DNA of 21,089 nucleotides from Woeseiaceae bacterium (GTDB lineage: Bacteria > Pseudomonadota > Gammaproteobacteria > Steroidobacterales > Woeseiaceae): positions 1 through 21,089 of the forward strand of contig WTCH01000373.1 in assembly GCA_013138675.1 (NCBI GenBank), given 5' to 3'. Position numbers and translations under genes: made by a program. Below the pieces are notes generated by a model. It saw only the letters and a program-made list of their open reading frames with translations, did not search any database and had not been told where the DNA came from. The stretch's first letter is position 1; every line of letters starts with the position of its first letter. Below, piece after piece: positions 7,414 through 13,041 of the stretch.

Positions 7414-7428
7414 CGATGTGACACATCG
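7414..7428. promoter_or_regulatory. 15-bp perfect palindrome in a divergent promoter region
   Basis: CGATGTG-A-CACATCG lies between the start of the octahaem cytochrome (7353) and the start of the kinase (7473). Its place and perfect symmetry suit an operator. The TGTGACACA core slightly recalls CRP/FNR-family half-sites but does not fit their spacing, so the regulator is unknown. Confidence 0.35.
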
Positions 7429-7472
7429 GCCCAGGTTGCAGCGCGACTTGATGCCCCATTGGGAGAACACAT

Positions 7473-8384
7473 TTGTCAGGCGGTATTAAACGCGACTTGC
7501 AACGGGTGGTTGCCGGGCTTGTTGCCGCCCTCGACCTGCCACAGGCGTACATGAGCCCAGCGTTGGAACACTATGTTCCAGTGGTTGATTGGCTGTTTCA
7601 CGAGATGAAAGAGCACGCCAGCTCCACCTATGTACTTGGAATTCACGGGGCTCAAGGCACAGGAAAGACCACCCTAGCCGAGCTTTTTCGTCGCTACTTT
7701 CAGAACGAAAGACAACGCTCAGTCGTCAGCGTCTCCATTGATGACTTCTATCGCACACGGCAGGACCGGCAAGAACTTGCGGCAAGGGTGCATCCGCTAT
7801 TGGCTACGAGGGGACCGCCGGGTACGCATGACATTGATCTGGCTCTTGAGACATTACAAAGGATCAGAACGCTAACCGCTGGCGAGTCGATCAAGTTACC
7901 GCGATTTGACAAGGCCGCCGACGATCGCGTTCCTGCATCGAAGTGGTCGACAATATGCGGGCCTGTCGATCTTGTGATTCTTGAAGGCTGGTGTATCGGG
8001 AGCGAACCGGCCGAGCCCGATAGCCTCCGGAAGCCGGCCAATGCCCTTGAAAAAAACGAGGATGAAGATGGCACCTGGCGCCGGTTTGTTAATGACAGCC
8101 TGATGTCCTACCAACCATTGTTCGAATTAATCGATGGGCTGTTGATGCTGCGAACGCCGAGCTTTGAGACCGTACTCGAGTGGCGAATAGAGCAGGAGAG
8201 AAAGTTACGGCAGTCAAGCCCGAAGAACACAAATCGCATCATGACCGAAACTGATATCAGTCGATTTGTTCAGTTTTTCGAGCGGCTCACTGTGGCGGCC
8301 GATGCAACTGTCACCGCGAAGGCCGATGTAATCATCCACCTGGGACCTGATCATCAGCCTTTCTCAGTTGATATTAATTCGTAG
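7473..8384 (+). CDS. D-glycerate 3-kinase-like P-loop kinase
   Basis: 303 residues. The P-loop is GIHGAQGTGKTT (56-67). Further signatures of the glycerate kinase type known from plants (GLYK) and many proteobacteria are SIDDFYRT (88-95), HPLLATRGPPGTHD (107-120), LPRFDKAADDR (142-152), VILEGWCIG (168-176) and EDEDGTWRRFVND (196-208). The expected reaction is ATP-dependent phosphorylation of D-glycerate to 3-phosphoglycerate, linking glyoxylate or serine metabolism to glycolysis. The start is a TTG, supported by GGGAG at 7461-7465 seven nt upstream; the first in-frame ATG (7551) has no such site and would remove conserved helix. The gene overlaps the converging DUF885 gene by 11 bp. Confidence 0.85.
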   Translation: MSGGIKRDLQRVVAGLVAALDLPQAYMSPALEHYVPVVDWLFHEMKEHASSTYVLGIHGAQGTGKTTLAELFRRYFQNERQRSVVSVSIDDFYRTRQDRQELAARVHPLLATRGPPGTHDIDLALETLQRIRTLTAGESIKLPRFDKAADDRVPASKWSTICGPVDLVILEGWCIGSEPAEPDSLRKPANALEKNEDEDGTWRRFVNDSLMSYQPLFELIDGLLMLRTPSFETVLEWRIEQERKLRQSSPKNTNRIMTETDISRFVQFFERLTVAADATVTAKADVIIHLGPDHQPFSVDINS

Positions 8385-10023
8385 ACTTGCTGGCGACCTC
8401 ATCGCCCAGGCCCGTCATCTCCCAGCGGCCGAGAGAGATCGGAATGCTGTCAATGGCATTGAGCCGGTCAAAGAAATGCCGTAGCTGAAACTCCTCGCCA
8501 CGCTGCTCGACCTGCCTCGCGTAATCGGCCAAGGTTCGTTCGAGCAAATATTTACCTGTGACATAGCTCGTGCCATAGCCGGGCTGCCGCAGATACAGGT
8601 GTTGTTCGAAGATGAGCAATTCCTTTTCGGTCTTCATCCAGCCTCGCGGCGTCCATTCCATGTGCACCGAACCGGCTTCTTCCATCGTCATTTCATTGGC
8701 ATGTGCATATAGGGACCCGAGTCCGCGTGCGGCGCGTTGTGCGAGCAAGATCCAGACGAGCTCGCGTGAACGTGGACTGTCGTCATACAAACCCGCGTGC
8801 ATGAACATCTCTTCGACGCCTGTTGCGGTGCCTTCATTACGACTGTCGAAAATGTTGTACAGGAGCGCTCCCTGACGAATCGGACTCGAGTGCGGCTCCA
8901 GGTCCATACGCGCCAGTTCAAACCAATGCCAGAAATGCGTAAACAAGGGCGCCGGGTCATAGTGCGCCGTAATCGCAAAGAAATTGCGGCGCTCTTGCGG
9001 TACGAACGACCCTTTCTGGGCACGCATCGCCGGTTCCATATAGTCCGTGACAGTCACAATGTCTTTGTCTCTCAAGAAACTCATGATGCGATCGACCGCC
9101 TCGTTCGCCATGGCGTCATACTCTTCGGGAGTATTTGCGGCGACCATCGGTGGCAGGTCACGATTGCGTTGCTCTTCGAGTTTCAGAGACGACCACGCAC
9201 GCGCCAGCTCGCGCTTCAACAGCCGAACCTCGTCTTCCCAGGTCAGCGGCACGAGGTGCACGTTCTGCTGGTACCAGGTGTAATTTTCCTTGCCGATGCC
9301 GGATGGCCCTGTTTTTGAATCGGCTTCAACCTCCAACCAGGCGATAAGCTCATCGGTGGCAACGCTGGATTTGTCGATGATGTCCGTCAGCTCGTCGCTC
9401 GCCGAATCGCCAAGCATCGCTTTGAGCTCGTCAAGCGCGTCGCGCTGCGCACGAATATCGCGGATGCCGGTAACCCATAGGTCGCGCGCGTTCCCCGTGA
9501 GGTTACTACGCGCCTGCTTCATCAGCGGCGGAATGACCCTAAGCTCCGAGATCAGGCGTCGCTGTTCCGCGTCACTCAGTGGGAAGTCGTAGGTCCACAG
9601 TTCCACCAGCGCGTGATGCGTTGGACCTTCGTGCCCGGGTACATCACTCCGATATGCCCAGAGCGTGCTGTAAAACGCAGGATCGCGTGCCCAGGACTGA
9701 AGAACGCGTCGATTGAAATCGTAACCGTTCATCTCGGCGCGCACGATGTGCCAGTCCACTTGCTGCGGTATCGACCACTGGTCGGTCTCAAATACCTCCA
9801 AACGAGCACGTAATGCCAGGTAGTCGTCCTGCCGCGCAGCAAACTGCGTGGGCGTGTAGTCAGGCGCGCCATCAAGCAAGGGTGGCGACTCGAACTCACG
9901 CCAGTCCGAGAACAACACCAGCAGGTCGTCGTAGTTTGATTGTGCCTCAGCTTTTGACATGTTCATCGACACCACGATGGCAACGCAAGCAACAAAGAAC
10001 ACAGTACGCTTTTTTAATTTCAT
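8374..10023 (-). CDS. DUF885-like secreted protein lacking the usual zinc motif
   Basis: 549 residues from MKLKKRTVFF; a ribosome site GAGGGGAG lies 7 nt upstream. A signal peptide ends near AEAQ (residue 28). The fold is all-helical, and the C-terminal half contains SRNEGTATGVEEMFMHAGL and YLRQPGYGTSYVTGKYLLE. These correspond to the EGWALYAE and PGQALSYKIG regions of DUF885 proteins. The HExxPGHH metal motif of typical DUF885 members is not present where expected. A HEGPTHH sequence occurs near the N-terminus but in the wrong place. A peptidase role is therefore doubtful; an HFWHWFE cluster could be a substitute metal site. The ATG overlaps the stop of an upstream patatin-like relic (ATGA). 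Confidence 0.72.
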   Translation of the reverse strand: MKLKKRTVFFVACVAIVVSMNMSKAEAQSNYDDLLVLFSDWREFESPPLLDGAPDYTPTQFAARQDDYLALRARLEVFETDQWSIPQQVDWHIVRAEMNGYDFNRRVLQSWARDPAFYSTLWAYRSDVPGHEGPTHHALVELWTYDFPLSDAEQRRLISELRVIPPLMKQARSNLTGNARDLWVTGIRDIRAQRDALDELKAMLGDSASDELTDIIDKSSVATDELIAWLEVEADSKTGPSGIGKENYTWYQQNVHLVPLTWEDEVRLLKRELARAWSSLKLEEQRNRDLPPMVAANTPEEYDAMANEAVDRIMSFLRDKDIVTVTDYMEPAMRAQKGSFVPQERRNFFAITAHYDPAPLFTHFWHWFELARMDLEPHSSPIRQGALLYNIFDSRNEGTATGVEEMFMHAGLYDDSPRSRELVWILLAQRAARGLGSLYAHANEMTMEEAGSVHMEWTPRGWMKTEKELLIFEQHLYLRQPGYGTSYVTGKYLLERTLADYARQVEQRGEEFQLRHFFDRLNAIDSIPISLGRWEMTGLGDEVASKSTN

Positions 10024-10187
10024 CGTGCGTCTCCCCTCGTTATTCGGCGAATTTCGGGCAAGGCCCGGTTGACACAATCTTCGCCTACTTTCATCGCTTC
10101 TGCAGCTTTACCGAACTCGAGCAGTCCGACATCGCTCAGCCTCGGCGATATCAGGACGTCCGCGGTATGCGCCGGAGCCCAGAGCAA
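10020..10187 (-). pseudogene. Patatin-like phospholipase C-terminal relic
   Basis: This frame follows a TAG stop, has no ATG start (a TTG at 10187 is possible) and encodes 55 residues. The segment TADVLISPRLSDVGLLEF followed by GKAAEAMKVGEDCVNRALPE matches the way bacterial patatin-like phospholipases end (ADVxIxPxLxDxxxxxF, then an AAEAIxxGExxxRxALP helix). The catalytic GXSXG and DG[AG] regions are missing. Only 45 bp separate it from the upstream LpxR-like gene, so the body of the gene appears deleted. Its TGA overlaps the ATG of the DUF885 gene as ATGA, suggesting the two were once a translationally coupled pair. Confidence 0.55.
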
Positions 10188-10231
10188 TTCCTATTTTTGG
10201 AGAAAGATTCAAGTTGACGATAGTCTACGCG

Positions 10232-11677
10232 TTACTCGGCAAAACGCCCAAGCGTCAGTCCCAACGATATCGCGAGCGTCGGCGTCTGTACGCGGAATTC
10301 TTCGCCTGACATTTGCAATGTTGCGTCGCTGAATGGTACCCATCCTGCGAGACCCAGCTGGATGCGGTAGTTCAAACCGCTGAAAAGCTCACCGGAGTCG
10401 AAACGCATGCCGATACCCAGCAGCGCAACGCCACGACTGACGGTGTCAGATTGCTCACCAGCTCGTTCGTCATCGCCAAAGATCCGTTCCTGCCGCCAGC
10501 CCGCCCCGACCGAGCTGTAGACGCTTGCCCAGCCGTCGCGCCCAGCAAGCTGTCTCTCCCACTCGACACCAGCGCCGACCTGTATTGTGCGCCGATAGAT
10601 CATTGGGTCGTCGTCGTGCTGTGGTTCTCCGTAGCCAGAGGTCACGAACAGACTGCGTCGCCATGTCGAGACGCCACGATTCAGCCAGTCGCTTCGCCAG
10701 CGGCCAGTGATGTTCAACAACACGTCCGGCGCGGTGATTCCCGCATCCAGCGCGAATCGTGACTGCTGGCTTTGATTACGCTTCTCGCCGAAACCCGCAG
10801 CTATCAGGCGGATTTGGCCGTACGAGGCCTTGTTGTCGAATTGCTGAACGGTTTCGAACACGATCGGGCCCCAACGAAGCCCGAAGACGGCTGCCAGGTC
10901 CTCTTCGGCGAATGCCGATTCGACCAGCACGGGCACTTCATAGCCTGAACGCCAGTCGTGTCGCAGACCAAGCCAGAATTCGACCGACCCCTTGCCGGCG
11001 ATGCCATAGATACCGGCTGCCGCATCAAGTTGGCCATCGCTTGCCCACAGTGCACTGCCACGTAGCCAGTAACCGTAGCGCCAGTCTTGTGAATCGATGC
11101 TGCCTTTGAGTAATGAGTACCGCTGCACATCGAGCCAGACCGTCGCATCGGTTCGGCTCAAATCCGTGTACGGCACGACTTCGACGCTGCTACGCATAAG
11201 TTGGTGCGAGCCGTTCTGTATGCGCTCCCCACCGTAGTCGCCATGACTGCGTATACCGAGGCCGGTCGTGAGGCGGTTCACTGTCGTACGAGTTGTTTCA
11301 TCGATTAATCGAAATCCGAGTGTTGCGGATAGTTGATCGGTCCGGCCTGGCTCGTCTGCGTCGACAAGCGTCAGGATGCTATGGTCGAGCGTGACCTGCC
11401 ATCGGTCACCGATGGTTCCACTGATGATGAACTGTTGTGTCCGGAAATCATCGACCGAGCGGCCGCGACCCAGCAAATCATTGCTGAAGCTGAACTCGAT
11501 GGGTCGTTCAATTGATGGTGGAGTATTCGACGGCAGACCCGCGATCTCTCCGGCTGACCCGTACGCAGGAATCAGCAGCGCAAGCCACAGGCTGGCCACA
11601 CATGAAGGATGGATGGGGTTCACAACGTATTTAGTATTGAAACTTTTCCGATTGGGCCCGATCATAGCCTTTCTCAT
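10232..11677 (-). CDS. Outer-membrane beta-barrel protein, LpxR (DUF2219)-like
   Basis: 481 residues. A hydrophobic segment (about 27-42, ending AYGSA) acts as signal peptide, preceded by a rather long N-terminus. The rest alternates polar and hydrophobic residues with many aromatics, as in outer-membrane barrels. FSFSNDLLGRG near the mature N-terminus and GDYGGERIQNGSHQL further on resemble the ND and GxxxGExxQNxxH motifs of LpxR, the lipid A 3'-O-deacylase, whose catalytic residues include that Asn-Asp pair and His. The YTNG threonine region is replaced by FRTQQ, so activity is uncertain. Several starts are possible and none has a clear ribosome site; an ATG at 11665 is an alternative. Divergent from the TerB-like gene by 24 bp. 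Confidence 0.62.
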   Translation of the reverse strand: MRKAMIGPNRKSFNTKYVVNPIHPSCVASLWLALLIPAYGSAGEIAGLPSNTPPSIERPIEFSFSNDLLGRGRSVDDFRTQQFIISGTIGDRWQVTLDHSILTLVDADEPGRTDQLSATLGFRLIDETTRTTVNRLTTGLGIRSHGDYGGERIQNGSHQLMRSSVEVVPYTDLSRTDATVWLDVQRYSLLKGSIDSQDWRYGYWLRGSALWASDGQLDAAAGIYGIAGKGSVEFWLGLRHDWRSGYEVPVLVESAFAEEDLAAVFGLRWGPIVFETVQQFDNKASYGQIRLIAAGFGEKRNQSQQSRFALDAGITAPDVLLNITGRWRSDWLNRGVSTWRRSLFVTSGYGEPQHDDDPMIYRRTIQVGAGVEWERQLAGRDGWASVYSSVGAGWRQERIFGDDERAGEQSDTVSRGVALLGIGMRFDSGELFSGLNYRIQLGLAGWVPFSDATLQMSGEEFRVQTPTLAISLGLTLGRFAE

Positions 11678-11701
11678 AGCGCGTGTTTATAAGGGAAATC
11701 A

Positions 11702-12169
11702 ATGATCAAACGATTATTCGTCCAGGTCGTCGAAACCATTTCATCTAGCGAACAGTCCGCCACGAGCGCCGCAGATCGCGAGGCCGCAGTGCGGCTGGCG
11801 ACTGCAGTACTAATGATCGACGTCGCACGTGCCGACTACGTGTTCGAGGAAAGTGAGTTTGATCATGTCCTGAAATTGATAGAGACGCATTTCCGCTTGT
11901 CGCCCGAGGAGGCTGCAGAACTTGTCAACGAAGCGGGCGACAAGGCAGAAGACCTTATATCGGTACACGAGTTCACACAGTTGTTGCACAAACATCTCAG
12001 TGAAGACGAGAAAGCGAACATCGTCTCGTTGCTCTGGCAGATCGCCTACGCAGACGGCCGACTCGACAAGTACGAGGACTCGCTTGTTCTCAAGATCAGT
12101 GACTTGCTGTACGTCAGCCGCGGCCGCGTCATGCGTCTGAAACACGACGCGGAGTTAACCGCTAACTAG
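11702..12169 (+). CDS. TerB-like (tellurite resistance B family) protein
   Basis: 155 residues, all-helical and acidic. Two related halves carry AVLMIDVARADYVFEESEF (about 36-54) and WQIAYADGRLDKYEDS (about 112-127), the repeated acidic helix pairs of TerB-like proteins (COG4103 type). TerB proteins bind divalent metal through these acids and are linked to membrane stress and tellurite response; this stand-alone form has no known reaction. It has no signal peptide and should be cytoplasmic. A ribosome site AAGGGA lies just before the ATG. It is divergent from the LpxR-like gene and converges on the DUF302 gene with a 6-bp gap. Confidence 0.82.
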   Translation: MIKRLFVQVVETISSSEQSATSAADREAAVRLATAVLMIDVARADYVFEESEFDHVLKLIETHFRLSPEEAAELVNEAGDKAEDLISVHEFTQLLHKHLSEDEKANIVSLLWQIAYADGRLDKYEDSLVLKISDLLYVSRGRVMRLKHDAELTAN

Positions 12170-12175
12170 ATCCGT

Positions 12176-12568
12176 TTACAGTATCGCGAGCACTCGCTCG
12201 AGTCTCGACTTCACCTCACCGGCCAACGGCCCAACGTCTGGGTGGTCAACCAGTGACAGCACACTTTGCGGGTCCATGAAGCTGACGAAAACAGCACCTT
12301 CGTCATCTTCCCGAACCAGGACGTTGCAAGGTAGCAACAGGCCGATATCGGGAACGGCTCCGATAGCCTGATACGCCAGCGCCGGATTGCAGGCTCCGAG
12401 AATACGGTAGCGTGGCATGTCCTTGTCGAGCTTTTCCTTCATCTTTGCCGCGACGTCGATGTCAGACAGTACGCCGAAGCCTTCGGTCTGAAGATCTGCT
12501 GTGACCTTGTCTATAGCAGCGTCAAACTCAAGGTCGACCTGCTTGCCAAATCCAAATCCCGTTTCCAT
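12176..12568 (-). CDS. DUF302 family protein
   Basis: 130 residues matching DUF302 over its length: EGFGVLSDIDVAAKMKEKL, then GACNPALAYQAI with C60 and GLLLPCNVLV with C81, followed by a DPQSVL segment. The two cysteines are family hallmarks. The function is not established; the small alpha/beta fold is cytoplasmic with no signal peptide. Its ATG shares its A with the TGA of the ArsR-family gene (TGATG), so the two are translationally coupled. With a persulfide-sensor-like repressor as its partner, a role in handling sulfane sulfur through C60/C81 is a reasonable inference, not shown. Confidence 0.85.
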   Translation of the reverse strand: METGFGFGKQVDLEFDAAIDKVTADLQTEGFGVLSDIDVAAKMKEKLDKDMPRYRILGACNPALAYQAIGAVPDIGLLLPCNVLVREDDEGAVFVSFMDPQSVLSLVDHPDVGPLAGEVKSRLERVLAIL

Positions 12569-12891
12569 CAGTCTGTCTCCTTGTTGCCGGCTATGCCCGT
12601 TCCACAGTAGGTCTCATGTAGTAAATGGATGATCTTCTCGGCAGGCCCGTCGGCGAGTGAATAAAAAATCGTTTGTGACTCGCGCCGGGTTTTGACGACG
12701 CCCTGTTGGCGCAGCCGTGCGAGTTGTTGCGACAGCGCAGACTGGCTCAGTGGGATTGTCTCGTTGAGTTCCCCGACCGAGCGTTCCCGGTCAGCCAGCA
12801 TGCACAGGATCATGAGCCGGCTCTCGTTGCCAAGCGCCTTCATAAGGCCGGCAGCGTCTGCCGCGTGCTCGGCCATGTCGTTCGCATTCAT
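12568..12891 (-). CDS. ArsR-family repressor of the SqrR/BigR persulfide-sensor type
   Basis: 107 residues from MNANDMAEH, chosen because GGAG lies about 7 nt upstream; a longer GTG start at 12930 would reach into the predicted promoter. The winged helix covers about residues 15-92 with ALGNESRLMILCML, RERSVGELNE, LSQSALSQQLARLRQQG and TRRESQTIFYSL. C30 (helix 2) and C96 (last helix, HETYCGT) are 66 residues apart, the same spacing as C41/C107 of SqrR. The metal-site cysteines and histidines of ArsR/SmtB sensors are not evident. SqrR/BigR repress their targets until sulfane sulfur bridges the two cysteines. The protein should bind the repeat array next to it and control both its own operon and the exporter operon. 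Confidence 0.85.
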   Translation of the reverse strand: MNANDMAEHAADAAGLMKALGNESRLMILCMLADRERSVGELNETIPLSQSALSQQLARLRQQGVVKTRRESQTIFYSLADGPAEKIIHLLHETYCGTGIAGNKETD

Positions 12892-12928
12892 GTTTGCTCT
12901 CCAGCCCTGATAGCTGCCACTACCACAC

Positions 12929-12957
12929 ACTATAGACGATGCTAATTTAGTTGTCTA
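12929..12957 (-). promoter_or_regulatory. Sigma-70 promoter of the repressor-DUF302 operon
   Basis: On the minus strand a -35 TAGACA (12952-12957) and a -10 TATAGT (12929-12934) are separated by exactly 17 bp, each matching consensus at 5 of 6 positions. The expected start is near 12922, giving a leader of about 30 nt to the ATG at 12891. Confidence 0.65.
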
Positions 12958-12980
12958 TAATTTAGTCTTTACTAATTTAG
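12942..12980. repeat. Three CTAATTTAG operator repeats at a 15-bp period
   Basis: CTAATTTAG occurs at 12942-12950 and 12972-12980, and ATAATTTAG at 12957-12965. Each starts exactly 15 bp after the last, and each box is itself symmetric (CTAA-T-TTAG). Box 1 lies in the spacer of the repressor promoter, box 2 begins on the edge of its -35, and box 3 lies against the -35 of the exporter promoter. An outer inverted repeat TATAGAC (12931-12937) and GTCTATA (12953-12959) surrounds box 1. This is the likely operator of the ArsR-family repressor. Confidence 0.65.
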
Positions 12981-12996
12981 ATTAATAGCATATATT
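12968..12996 (+). promoter_or_regulatory. Sigma-70 promoter of the exporter operon
   Basis: A -35 TTTACT (12968-12973) and a -10 TATATT (12991-12996) are 17 bp apart, giving a start near 13003 and a leader of about 39 nt. The perfect inverted repeat ATTAGC-N4-GCTAAT (12994-13009) covers the end of the -10 and the start point and may be a further binding site. Confidence 0.6.
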
Positions 12997-13041
12997 AGCT
13001 GCCGCTAATGCCTACCAGCATTTTGAGAGGAATTCTGCCCG

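Noticed and set aside
9580..9680. HEGPTHH in the DUF885-like protein as the zinc motif
   Set aside because: It is near the N-terminus with the wrong spacing (HExxxHH without PG); the family motif lies in the C-terminal half.
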